NCBI GenBank assembly: GCA_913775095.1
Contig: CAJYIW010000024.1
Coordinates: 62,001 to 126,000, forward strand
Source of the DNA: an uncultured Siphonobacter sp.
Lineage (GTDB): Bacteria > Bacteroidota > Bacteroidia > Cytophagales > Spirosomataceae
Length of the DNA stretch: 64,000 bases
Reading direction: 5' to 3'
Every line of letters begins with the position of its first letter. Position 1 is the stretch's first letter. Shown in pieces: positions 1-8,551 of this stretch. The position numbers and the translations under genes were made by a program. The notes beneath the pieces were generated by a model that was not told the DNA's origin, ran no database searches, and saw nothing but the letters and a program-made list of their open reading frames with translations.

Positions 1-179
1 CTGACTCCCACCAGAGGCATACCTTTCGAATCCTGAACGGTACCCGTTAAATTGACGAATAAGGAAGCTTTTTTATGAGTAGTGGGAAAGTTTTTCGTGT
101 GAGTATCCGCAAAGCTAACTTCCGAACAAAGCAGAACTCCTGAAAAGATTACACAAGTTACTTTTGTAATTTTCTTCAT
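1..179 (-). CDS. SusC/RagA-like TonB-dependent receptor, N-terminal fragment (runs off the left edge)
   Basis: Reading the minus strand from an ATG at 179 gives about 59 residues: a Lys-rich start (MKKITKV), a hydrophobic signal stretch, and then FVNLTGTVQDSKGMPLVGVS, which is the opening strand pattern of the carboxypeptidase-D regulatory-like domain found at the N-terminus of Bacteroidota SusC/RagA outer-membrane receptors. The remainder of the gene lies outside the window, so the plug and barrel cannot be seen. It starts 55 bases downstream of the DUF3826 gene on the same strand and may be co-transcribed with it. If it is a SusC, it would be the glycan importer for the nearby hydrolases, with SusD expected next. 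A non-TonB protein carrying the same regulatory domain remains possible. Confidence 0.6.
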   Translation of the reverse strand, partial: MKKITKVTCVIFSGVLLCSEVSFADTHTKNFPTTHKKASLFVNLTGTVQDSKGMPLVGV

Positions 180-234
180 AAGATGTCTGAGGCGTAAATA
201 AGACTCATAGCTAATCAGTTATATAAGGGGTGTA

Positions 235-903
235 TTAATGCTTCTTTTCACGGGCAATGCGTTCTTCCCATTCTTTACTGGCCTTTTTCATGTCAATACC
301 CGAAGCCGACAGGTAGTTATTGATGCGGCCTTTGTATTTTCCAAACCAGGCGTGTTTTTTCTCGGAAGATTCCGCATCCATGGCATAATCCCGGGCTTCG
401 TGTAACCAGGATAAAATCTGTTTTTTCTGTTCAGCCGTCAGGTTAGGTAACATTTCCTGATATCCCTTGTACGTAATGGGAACTACGCCGTAGGTCATGC
501 CGTCTTTTACCTTTTCCAGTTGCGATTCATCGAGGTATTTATCCAGTCTGGCAATGTATTTCCGGTGGCCTTTTTCCAGTTTGGCGAGTCGTTCCGTTTC
601 ATTCTTCTGAAGAGCAGATTCCTGCTTTTCTTTCGTATCAAAACGCTTTTCCTTAATCGCTTTTTTCTGGTCATTGTAATGATTATGAATGTCATTAATC
701 TGACGGTAACGGGCCACAATCACTTCTCTTACGTTCACGGAATCAGCCGTTCCCAGCGTTTGTACAATTTTATCGGCACGCTTGGTAATGGTTTGCGTAT
801 AGGCTCGTTCTTTTTCAGCCTTTTTTTCAATATCCTGTCCATTTGACACAATCGCTAGAAGGCAGAAGGCAGAAACCAGCAGGAACCCATAGTTAATTTT
901 CAT
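235..903 (-). CDS. DUF3826 family exported protein
   Basis: A 222-residue protein with a Sec signal peptide (residues 1-22, ending VSNGQ). The mature part is highly charged and helical, with the family-like opening YTQTITKRADKIVQTLG and the segment RYRQINDIHNHYN. DUF3826 proteins are found in Bacteroidota loci for plant cell wall polysaccharides, but no biochemical activity is firmly known to me, so no function is assigned. It is the first gene of a minus-strand pair leading into the SusC-like receptor at the left edge. The long Lys/Glu-rich helices (about residues 80-120) suggest a helical bundle, perhaps a periplasmic accessory protein of the glycan system. Length is usual for the family. 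Confidence 0.7.
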   Translation of the reverse strand: MKINYGFLLVSAFCLLAIVSNGQDIEKKAEKERAYTQTITKRADKIVQTLGTADSVNVREVIVARYRQINDIHNHYNDQKKAIKEKRFDTKEKQESALQKNETERLAKLEKGHRKYIARLDKYLDESQLEKVKDGMTYGVVPITYKGYQEMLPNLTAEQKKQILSWLHEARDYAMDAESSEKKHAWFGKYKGRINNYLSASGIDMKKASKEWEERIAREKKH

Positions 904-1464
904 AATGACTTGCTTGGTAGGTACGCGAATGAATGAACAATTAGTTGGAAGAGCTTAAAATGGAACAAAAAAAATGGATATAAGTAATCATTAATCCCTA
1001 TTAAATGATCCATTATTGAAGGCTTAATAAAACCATGTAATCCGCAAGAGCTGGCATTGAAAGCAAATGATTAGGCAATTGTTCTTTATTTGAATAGTAC
1101 AAATTTTGTCATATTTAGTCATAAGTAAGTCTTCGTTATTATCAACTTGTTATAGGAAATTATCATAGAATAAATTTGAATCATTATATTTGCCCTCTGT
1201 TACTTCCTATTCTTCCTGATACAATAATTCTATCTTAAGTATATAGCACCTGACGTTTTTTAGGGTTGATTACCCTGAAAAACAATGATTTATATTTTAA
1301 AAAATTTAGTTCATCGTCTTAATCACTTTAGAATCAAAGCCTTTCCCACGAGCAGTGAAGGGAGGAAAGCCGGGAATGCTAAGATTTGACAGAAGCGAGT
1401 CAAACCCGTTTTTCTGAGCCGATTCATTAAAAGGAGTGATTTAAGAAAACATCCTGGTGATACC
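904..1464. other. AT-rich intergenic region between divergent genes
   Basis: A 561-base non-coding region between the divergently read DUF3826 and AraC genes. It is clearly richer in A/T than the flanking genes. It contains candidate plus-strand -7 boxes (listed separately) and no convincing ORF, RNA gene or terminator. Its length is enough for regulatory input to both sides, such as binding sites for the adjacent AraC protein, but I saw no clear repeated operator. Confidence 0.5.
1147..1178 (+). promoter_or_regulatory. Candidate Bacteroidota promoter (TTG - 21 nt - TAAATTTG)
   Basis: TTG at 1147-1149 is followed after 21 bases by TAAATTTG at 1171-1178, matching the Bacteroidota -33/-7 pattern (TTTG / TAnnTTTG). 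A second box, TATATTTG, lies at 1185-1192. Either could drive the AraC gene, leaving a leader of about 270 bases. The region is AT-rich, so chance matches are possible. Confidence 0.35.
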
Positions 1465-2343
1465 ATGAAACCTCTATTCCATAAAGTTCCTGTTAAATTA
1501 GAAAGCTCTTTTAGTATTCGCCACGACGTTAAACCTAACTTCGGGACGATCTGGCATTACCATCCTGAACTGGAACTTCACTATGTCGTTCGGGGCGAAG
1601 GGGTGCGTTTTATTGGTGATAATATCAGTAACTTTTCGGAGGGAGAAATGCTGTTACTGGGCGAAAACTTACCTCATACCTGGCGGTGTAAAGAAGAGTA
1701 TTTTCAGTCTAATCCTGACTATGAAGTAGAAGCTCTGGTTTTGCATTTTCTGCCCGATTGCCTCGGTGAAGATCTAATTAAATTACCGGAAGCCTATCTC
1801 ATTCCCAAGCTGTTTGAAAAAGCTAAAAAAGGAATGGTTATTACGGGAGCGATTAAGGAAAAACTGGTGGAACTTATGCACGCCGCTACAACCGCTACCA
1901 ATCTGGATAAAATTATTATCCTGTTGTCCATTTTAAAATCACTGGCAGAGACGGATGAATATACCCCTATTGTGAATGGACAGGGAGCTTTTTACCAATC
2001 CAATGAAGCCGATACCCAGCGTCTCAATAAGGTTTGCACTTACACATTAACTAATTATAAAAAGGACATTACACTGGAGGAAATCTCAGCGATCAGTAAC
2101 CTCAGTGTAACATCCTTTTGTCGATATTTTAAGCTTTTAACCAATAAAACCTACTATGATTTCCTGATTGAAATCCGAATCAGTCACGCCTGTCGGGCTT
2201 TGATTGAAAATAAGGTTCCAACGGAAGTTATCTGCTTTGACTGCGGCTTTAATAATGTATCCAATTTTTACCGTCACTTCAAAAAAGTCACGGGGGTAAC
2301 TCCGCTCGAATACAAACGCAAATATTTGCAACGGGTTAATTAA
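1465..2343 (+). CDS. AraC family transcriptional regulator (cupin + HTH)
   Basis: 292 residues. The N-terminal half is an AraC-type cupin ligand-binding domain (IWHYHPELELHYVVRGEG, about residues 30-110, with conserved His residues). Residues 201-292 form the double helix-turn-helix DNA-binding domain, including LEEISAISNLSVTSFCRYFK and the signature CGFNNVSNFYRHFKKVTG near the C-terminus. Such regulators usually respond to a sugar or sugar-derived ligand. The gene converges with, and overlaps by 4 bases, the minus-strand aldolase gene that shares a unit with an SSS symporter, so regulation of that uptake/catabolism pair, or of the hydrolase block beyond it, is a reasonable inference. The ligand cannot be read from sequence. 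Confidence 0.9.
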   Translation: MKPLFHKVPVKLESSFSIRHDVKPNFGTIWHYHPELELHYVVRGEGVRFIGDNISNFSEGEMLLLGENLPHTWRCKEEYFQSNPDYEVEALVLHFLPDCLGEDLIKLPEAYLIPKLFEKAKKGMVITGAIKEKLVELMHAATTATNLDKIIILLSILKSLAETDEYTPIVNGQGAFYQSNEADTQRLNKVCTYTLTNYKKDITLEEISAISNLSVTSFCRYFKLLTNKTYYDFLIEIRISHACRALIENKVPTEVICFDCGFNNVSNFYRHFKKVTGVTPLEYKRKYLQRVN

Positions 2344-3266
2344 ACGACCATTTTCAGCTCGATTTCATCTGTTAACCGGCTGTAATTCTGGTACAAATCA
2401 TCGATTTCTACCTGAATCTGGTGCGTCATCTGGCCTACCTCACGCCGGGTAAACGTGTTCATTTCAAATCCCCGTTTGTTCAGAAACTGCTTGGATACCA
2501 CGGGATATACGTTGTGCATCACGTCCATGTGATCAATCAGGAATTTCTGTACCTTTTCCACGGCTTCGGGCTGGGTATCGTAATTCTCACATAACCAGAC
2601 AATTAACTCCGGGAAAAAGTTACCCTGAATGCAGGAAAGCCCCGCTGACCCCGCCTGTAAGGACTGAACCGCGTGCACCATGTATGCATCGTAGAGGCCG
2701 AAGCCATTACCGCTGGTGGCTTCCAGTTTACTCTTTACCTGACTGATGTCCAGACAGGTATCTTTATGATAGGTTACGCGTCCCGTTGCGACAAAACTTT
2801 TCAGCTGATCGGCCGAAAGTAATCGTTTATAGGGTACCGGACATTCGTAAAAACCGACGGGAATGGCATCGGTACAATCAAGTAACTCAAATACGCGTTC
2901 GTTAAACACTTCATCCGAGTCTTTTTCCTGAGCCAGTAGCCCGGTAATCAGAATGACCGCGTCCGTTCCCCGATCGTGTACTCTCCGGACAAAGTCAGCC
3001 TGGCTGGCAATGGGTCCGCCGAAGGTTCCGGTAGCGACCACGGGCACGCTGCCCTGCACTACCTGCACCACGTGTTCAATCACCCGCAGACGCTCTTCGT
3101 CGGTTAACTCAAACATCTCGCTGGACAGGCAATTGGCGAATAAGCCTTTGGCTCCGGCCTTCAGGTAAAACTCCGTTAATTTGGTAAGTGTCTCATAATC
3201 AATAGATCCATCATTATGAAAAGGCGTAAGCATGACCGGAATAAAGCCTTTGGCAGAATTCTTCAT
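2340..3266 (-). CDS. DHDPS/N-acetylneuraminate lyase family aldolase (2-keto-3-deoxy acid aldolase candidate)
   Basis: 308 residues, a class I aldolase TIM barrel of the DapA/NanA family and of typical length. The Schiff-base lysine is Lys168 in TYHKDT and the catalytic tyrosine is Tyr140 in VGFYECP. The usual GTTGE substrate-carboxylate loop is replaced by NCLSSEMFELT (residues 45-55), which argues against dihydrodipicolinate synthase and for a side-branch member acting on a 2-keto-3-deoxy sugar acid or a similar compound. It is cytoplasmic, with no signal peptide. It lies 44 bases downstream of an SSS symporter on the same strand, consistent with an import-and-cleave unit, for example for rhamnonate- or galactonate-type intermediates; the substrate is inference. 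Its stop overlaps the end of the convergent AraC gene. Confidence 0.82.
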   Translation of the reverse strand: MKNSAKGFIPVMLTPFHNDGSIDYETLTKLTEFYLKAGAKGLFANCLSSEMFELTDEERLRVIEHVVQVVQGSVPVVATGTFGGPIASQADFVRRVHDRGTDAVILITGLLAQEKDSDEVFNERVFELLDCTDAIPVGFYECPVPYKRLLSADQLKSFVATGRVTYHKDTCLDISQVKSKLEATSGNGFGLYDAYMVHAVQSLQAGSAGLSCIQGNFFPELIVWLCENYDTQPEAVEKVQKFLIDHMDVMHNVYPVVSKQFLNKRGFEMNTFTRREVGQMTHQIQVEIDDLYQNYSRLTDEIELKMVV

Positions 3267-3310
3267 AGGTAGTTAAGTTGAAATGTAAACTCGGAAAACG
3301 AGAAGTATGG

Positions 3311-4903
3311 TTATAGAATGGTACTGGTACTCACGGACTTATTCTCTTTCAGTGTGCGTTTTCTGAATTTGGTTAACAGTAATCCGGTCAGGAAGATGGT
3401 CAGGGTTCCCAACACAATAATCATATTCTGATGCAGAGGACTTCTGAACTGTTCGTATTCTTCGGGAATGTAACTGGAAAAAGTCATCCAGACGATTACC
3501 AGTATTCCTATAATGGTGGCGATAATGGCTTCATGATTACCCGACTGACGACTGATGATTCCCAGTAGAAACAGCCCCAGCATCCCGGCGGCAAAAATGC
3601 CCGACAAAGTCCACCAGATATCCAGGATACTCTTCACCCCAATCATGGCGATTCCGGCAGCCAGTCCCAGAAAACCAAACCCGATGGTAGCGATGTGCAA
3701 CAGCCTGAGGCTCTGTTTCTGAGGCATGTTGTTGTTAATATACCTTTTATAAATGTCCTCTGAAAATACCGTAGCTGAGGCATTCATGCCTGAACTGATG
3801 GTACTCATGGCCGCCGACAGGATGGCGGCTACAATCAAGCCCACTACCCCCGGCGGAATCTGCGTTACCATGAAATGCGGCATGACTTTATCACCGTAGT
3901 CGCTGGATTTCAGATGGGCCATGGCATTTGAGAGTTCAGCCGATGTTGCATTAGGACCCATTTGTTCGTTAACTACCTGTAGCTTAATAGACTCGATCCA
4001 TTCGGGATGTACTTCGTAATACGCAAACAAACAGGAGCCAATCACGAAAAACAGCAATGAAGCCGGAATATACAGCCACACACAAAGCCACAACGAACGC
4101 GACGCCTCCCGGGCTGAACTGGTGGTATGGTACCGTTGGATGTAATTCTGATCCATTCCGAAGTTGTTCAGGTTAATGAAAAACCCATACAACAACACGA
4201 CCCAGAAGGACGAAACCGTAAAATCCGGTGCAAAACTTCCCAGACTGAATTTATCGTTTTGTTCGCCAATGTCAATGATTCTGGAGATACCTCCCGGCAT
4301 TCCATTGATAATCAGATATAGAATAATTAATGCCCCGAGCGTTTTGATAATGGCCTGCACCACTTCCGTCCAGATGACGGCTTCAATGCCTCCCAGGACG
4401 GTATAGATAATGATGCAAATGCCCATTACCCACATAATGGTCTGCATGGAAAAGCCGGTCAAAGCCTGTAAACTCAGGGCAATTCCAAAAAAGATGGACC
4501 CCATTCGGGCTAATTGCGTCAATAGAAAACAGACCACCGCATAGGTGCGGGCCCAGGGGCCAAAACGTTTTTCCAGGTGCGTATAAGCTGAAATCTCACC
4601 CGTGTTCCGGTAGAAAGGCACAAAGAAACGGCTGGCCGTATACGCAGCCAGTGGCATGGACAAACTGAATACAAAGGCATTCCAGTTCCCCCCAAAGGCT
4701 TTTCCGGGTACTCCTAAAAACGTATTACTACTGAGGAAGGTGGCGTAAATCGATAATCCAATGGCCCAGCCCGGAATCAGGCCGGAGGCTTTGGTGAATT
4801 GCTCTTCGTTTTTATTACTCCGCGAAAAGTAAAAACCAACGCCTATCATGCCCACCAAATACAGGGCAATGATACTCAGATCAATGAGAGGCAAATTTTT
4901 CAT
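3311..4903 (-). CDS. Sodium:solute symporter (SSS/SLC5 family)
   Basis: About 530 residues from the ATG at 4903; a further upstream ATG at 4942 adds 13 residues before MKNLPLIDLSIIALYLVGMI, which is the usual SSS N-terminus, so the shorter form is preferred. There are about 13 membrane segments. Typical SSS features are the FTKASGLIPGWAIGLSIYAT region after TM1 and the SGMNASATVFSEDIYKRYI region in the middle of the protein. It sits in the inner membrane and takes up a monosaccharide or organic acid with Na+. It is paired with the DHDPS-family aldolase downstream, so a sugar acid or keto-sugar is a likely cargo (inference). A TACATTTG box about 170 bases upstream may be its promoter. Confidence 0.88.
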   Translation of the reverse strand: MKNLPLIDLSIIALYLVGMIGVGFYFSRSNKNEEQFTKASGLIPGWAIGLSIYATFLSSNTFLGVPGKAFGGNWNAFVFSLSMPLAAYTASRFFVPFYRNTGEISAYTHLEKRFGPWARTYAVVCFLLTQLARMGSIFFGIALSLQALTGFSMQTIMWVMGICIIIYTVLGGIEAVIWTEVVQAIIKTLGALIILYLIINGMPGGISRIIDIGEQNDKFSLGSFAPDFTVSSFWVVLLYGFFINLNNFGMDQNYIQRYHTTSSAREASRSLWLCVWLYIPASLLFFVIGSCLFAYYEVHPEWIESIKLQVVNEQMGPNATSAELSNAMAHLKSSDYGDKVMPHFMVTQIPPGVVGLIVAAILSAAMSTISSGMNASATVFSEDIYKRYINNNMPQKQSLRLLHIATIGFGFLGLAAGIAMIGVKSILDIWWTLSGIFAAGMLGLFLLGIISRQSGNHEAIIATIIGILVIVWMTFSSYIPEEYEQFRSPLHQNMIIVLGTLTIFLTGLLLTKFRKRTLKENKSVSTSTIL

Positions 4904-5071
4904 AATAATCGGTAGAGGATAGGTACCCTGGAAAGACGACATTTCCTGAATCTTTACAGTATAAACCCGTCCCGATTTTCCTACAGTACAATCAACCCGC
5001 CTTTATAAATTCTGCGTATAATCCATTAATCCACTCGTTTACAGACTTTTATAATTCGCTTGTTGACCGTA

Positions 5072-5079
5072 CAAATGTA
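5072..5079 (-). promoter_or_regulatory. Candidate -7 box TACATTTG upstream of the symporter
   Basis: On the minus strand these bases read TACATTTG, a full match to TAnnTTTG. They lie in an AT-rich gap upstream of the SSS/aldolase pair. No clear TTTG -33 box stands at the ideal spacing, and the resulting leader would be long (about 170 bases), so support is moderate to weak. Confidence 0.3.
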
Positions 5080-5137
5080 GTATAGCACTATTTGGTTTAT
5101 ATATATAATTTTTACAACAGATTGTACGATCTTATCT

Positions 5138-8100
5138 TCATTGAACATCCATTGCATCCAGATACAGGCCGACCGCATCGATGGATTTCAGGCGAAGGGT
5201 GTACGTACCGGCATTGATCATCGTTCCCGTGCTGGTGGCAAAGTACGTCCATTTTCCGGGTTTCGAAGGATCCAGCGTTTGAACCTCAGCAGGCTTAATG
5301 ACGGTACCATCACTCAGGATTAATTCGAGCTGCACCTTCAGGGGTTTCGAGGTGGGGTTATGATACTTGAGGGTCATCGAATAGGTATCCGCGACCCCGA
5401 CCGAAAACTTCCAGTCCAGCGTGCCTTTGTTATTTTCTTTAATCACGATTCGTTCCTTGTCCATCAGCGATTCTTTCGCCAGTCCCGCTCCGGTCACTCC
5501 GGCCTGCGTGGCTTTATAAGAGGTAATGGCTTTCAGATCATACGCCGGTTCCATCGAGCTGGCCGTTTGCCAGGCCACGAAATCAGCCTGGGGAATGAGA
5601 ACCTTCGTTCCAGCTTCCACTCGTTTTCGATACACCGCATACGTGGCGGGTTCGCCGGTTTGCATAACGGTCCGGGTATCGTCGAAGCCTTCCGGTTTCG
5701 GGAAGTTTCCTGCTACATATACATCCGAAGTTTGTGACAGAGGTAACTCGATGTCCGTTCGATCCGCCCGTTTTCGCTGAAGCCAGCAGGCTCCGTACAG
5801 GGTTGAGGGGAGAGATGAAATCTGCGTTTTCGAATCCGCGTACAGCTCATCTCCGGTATCCAGCCAGGATTTGAAGGAAGGGGCTTCACTCGTGAAGACC
5901 TCAGCCTTGCCTGATTTACCAATGGCAATGGCCGAAATGATGGCCTGTGCGGAGGTCACCTTCGGAAAAGAAATCGTCAGAATGCCACCCCGGACCGTAA
6001 CCGGAATGACTTTCTTCAGCAAGGCATCGTGCCCGACTTCTTTCCAGATATCCAGATTTTTGATTTTTACCTCGTCATTGATGGCTACGTCAAACAATCG
6101 CCAGCCCGTGCAGTCGAGTCCGCCGCCCGTGCCGTACCAGGGCTCAATGAAAAATAATTCGACGAAATAATCCCCGTCAGGCACCTGAAAGGTATAACTC
6201 AGCTTATCGCGACCGTACCGAAACGTTCGGTATAACTTCTGATCAGCCGTGCCCCGAATCGGATCAAACGTTCGGCGTTGACTGGCAAAGAATGAGGGCA
6301 TTCCCGGAAATTCATCCGTCCAGGAATTCGAGCCCCAAGTATTATCCTTCGTTTTGTGCTGATCGGCCAGCCATACGTTTTGCCGGGCATCTACGTACCC
6401 TGGCCCGCCACAGTTCACCCGGTACAGGTAACTACCTTTGGATTCGGTTTTCGGAACCATGCCGTATAGTTCGTTCAGGTGCGGTGCTTTGGGTAAGTGA
6501 TTCAGGACGATGACATCGCGAGCCACGGCCTTGCCTTTGACATACCCCACGGCGTAGAGCACGTTGTACTGAATCGGTACGTCGTCCCACTGAAAATGCG
6601 TCCCAACCCCCTGCCGGGTTCTTTTCCCCAGCGATATTTGATTAACATCGTTGAATAACTCGACCTCATCGCAGTTGGAATACACCATAATACTGTCTCT
6701 TTTCCCCGGCTTCAGCCAGCGGTCAGGCCAGGTATGCGAGACGAGGTAGACCATGGGCTGGGTTTCTTTCGGAGCGTAATTGGAGCGAAACAGGTAATAC
6801 GCATCCGTGGGTTCCTCCCAGGCCGTAAAGAGCCCTTTGTAATTGACCGGGCCAATGCGATCCAGTTCCCGAAGGCCTTCCCCACCCTGCACGCGACCGG
6901 GGTTATCGTGCGAGTTAAGCAACCAGAAAAAATGACCCGCCGTCTGATCTTTCACCGACTCGGCCAGCCTGATTTTGGTTTCCATCAGATCGGTCATGCG
7001 GTTTTCGGTGAATACACCGGGGCGTTCGGTATGCTCGTCGATGGTTCGCCAGGCTCCGTATTCTCCCACCAGAATCTGCCGTTTAAGATCTTCCCCGTAA
7101 GCCAGCGGATCACCGCCGTAGGTACCCGTCCAGTTTTGCGGGACGTCCCAATCGGTGCCTTTGCCTCCATTACAGGTGGTAATTTTTCGCTGTGAAGACG
7201 CCGTTGGGTCGAGTTCCCGAATCAGATCGCTGCATTCTCTGGCGAAATCTTCGGGTAAGGTACTTTCGTTTTCCAGTCCCCAGAGAATGATGGATGGGCT
7301 GTTGCGACGCTCTTTGACCCAGTCCACCAGTAGCTTTTTGAAATTGCTTCGAAACGCGGGCGTATCGTACCAGATGTGAGCGGCCATTTGCGGCCACCAG
7401 AGAATGCCACTTTTGTCCCAATACGGATGGTACCGTAGGTTATGCGGCTGGTGAGCATCCCGGAAGGCATTGAAGCCCGCCGATTTTACCTGATTTACCC
7501 GCGTGCGAATCTGCTCCACCGTGAAGGCGTGACTACCGCCCAGCAGATGTTCGTATTCAGCTACGCCATTAATAAAAACGGGTTTATCATTGATTTTAAG
7601 TCGATGCGGAGCCTTCTCGGATAAATCCCACTCCACTTTTCGAATGCCGTACGCCGTTTTCTGCTCGTCAATCAATTGCCCATTTTCGAAAATCTGCGTG
7701 TGGAGCTGATAGAGATAAGGGCTTTCGGGTGACCAGAGGTAAGGCTTTTTTAGCAGGGGTAACTCCTGTTTCAGGGTAAGAAGCTGCCGGGCCGTCAGTG
7801 TTTGAGTTACCTTTTTTTCTGAAACGATTCGACCCGAGGGCTCTTTTAGCTGATTAATAACCGCGAGCGTGCGATTTTTTGAAGAATAATTTCTGAGTTC
7901 ATTGGAAACATGAAGCCGAGCTGATTCCGTCGAAACCGTAGCGTCATTCCAGACATGAATACCAAACGGTTCGATGCGGACGTCATTCGTCACTACCAGC
8001 TGAACCGGACGAAAAATACCCAGCGGCTGGGAGCCTTCCGAGAAGCCGCGTTCGCTCGAACTACCGCCACTCACCCAGGGTAAATCCTGAATACGATCGG

Positions 8101-8551
8101 GATGATCCGCCCGAACGGCCAGCAGGTTGGGTCTATTATCCGTGTAAATCACCGAAGTAACGTCCAGGGTAAACGTGGTGCGACCCCCGGCGTGGTCACC
8201 CACTTTTGTTCCATTCAGCCAAACCGTGGCGTATGAACCGACGCCTTCAAAAAACAGGAAAAAGCGTTTTCCTGCCGGCGACTGCTTCAGGCGAAAGCTT
8301 TTGCGATACCAGCCCGTTCCGAAACGATTTCCGTTTACGTTCCGACGATACCCACCGTACTGATCCCAGTTATGCGGCACCTGCACGGTTTGCCAGCGTT
8401 TCGTTTCGAACGTACGGCGATGAAAATCGGGATACGTCAGGGAGTCCTCCGTTACCACGGATTGCCAGTGGGCATTCAGATCGATTTCCTGTCTGGTTTG
8501 ACCCCATAACGTCTGCACGACCAGCAGGCAGAAAAACGCAATTTTTCTCAT
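5138..8551 (-). CDS. Glycoside hydrolase family 2 enzyme with malectin-like and C-terminal carbohydrate-binding-like domains
   Basis: 1137 residues with a signal peptide (cleaved near Gly17). Domains in order: GH2 sugar-binding jelly roll (about 25-190), immunoglobulin-like domain (195-305), TIM barrel (310-600) with acid/base Glu429 in WGLENES and likely nucleophile Glu497 in LVGEYGAW, a DUF4982-like strand domain (about 615-700), a malectin-like domain (about 720-890, with FFIEPWYGTGGGLDCTGWR) and a C-terminal beta-sandwich (about 1040-1137). Family members remove terminal beta-galactose, beta-glucuronate or related sugars, or alpha-L-arabinopyranose; the exact sugar is undecided. Its ATG overlaps the TGA of the GH95 gene (ATGA), showing tight coupling. 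It is far longer than a plain GH2 because of the extra lectin-like modules. Confidence 0.88.
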   Translation of the reverse strand: MRKIAFFCLLVVQTLWGQTRQEIDLNAHWQSVVTEDSLTYPDFHRRTFETKRWQTVQVPHNWDQYGGYRRNVNGNRFGTGWYRKSFRLKQSPAGKRFFLFFEGVGSYATVWLNGTKVGDHAGGRTTFTLDVTSVIYTDNRPNLLAVRADHPDRIQDLPWVSGGSSSERGFSEGSQPLGIFRPVQLVVTNDVRIEPFGIHVWNDATVSTESARLHVSNELRNYSSKNRTLAVINQLKEPSGRIVSEKKVTQTLTARQLLTLKQELPLLKKPYLWSPESPYLYQLHTQIFENGQLIDEQKTAYGIRKVEWDLSEKAPHRLKINDKPVFINGVAEYEHLLGGSHAFTVEQIRTRVNQVKSAGFNAFRDAHQPHNLRYHPYWDKSGILWWPQMAAHIWYDTPAFRSNFKKLLVDWVKERRNSPSIILWGLENESTLPEDFARECSDLIRELDPTASSQRKITTCNGGKGTDWDVPQNWTGTYGGDPLAYGEDLKRQILVGEYGAWRTIDEHTERPGVFTENRMTDLMETKIRLAESVKDQTAGHFFWLLNSHDNPGRVQGGEGLRELDRIGPVNYKGLFTAWEEPTDAYYLFRSNYAPKETQPMVYLVSHTWPDRWLKPGKRDSIMVYSNCDEVELFNDVNQISLGKRTRQGVGTHFQWDDVPIQYNVLYAVGYVKGKAVARDVIVLNHLPKAPHLNELYGMVPKTESKGSYLYRVNCGGPGYVDARQNVWLADQHKTKDNTWGSNSWTDEFPGMPSFFASQRRTFDPIRGTADQKLYRTFRYGRDKLSYTFQVPDGDYFVELFFIEPWYGTGGGLDCTGWRLFDVAINDEVKIKNLDIWKEVGHDALLKKVIPVTVRGGILTISFPKVTSAQAIISAIAIGKSGKAEVFTSEAPSFKSWLDTGDELYADSKTQISSLPSTLYGACWLQRKRADRTDIELPLSQTSDVYVAGNFPKPEGFDDTRTVMQTGEPATYAVYRKRVEAGTKVLIPQADFVAWQTASSMEPAYDLKAITSYKATQAGVTGAGLAKESLMDKERIVIKENNKGTLDWKFSVGVADTYSMTLKYHNPTSKPLKVQLELILSDGTVIKPAEVQTLDPSKPGKWTYFATSTGTMINAGTYTLRLKSIDAVGLYLDAMDVQ

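Noticed and set aside
6734-7195. Plus-strand ORF of 153 codons inside the GH2 gene
   Set aside because: Lies fully antisense to a clearly coding GH2 catalytic region; no signal, family pattern or promoter. Shadow ORF.
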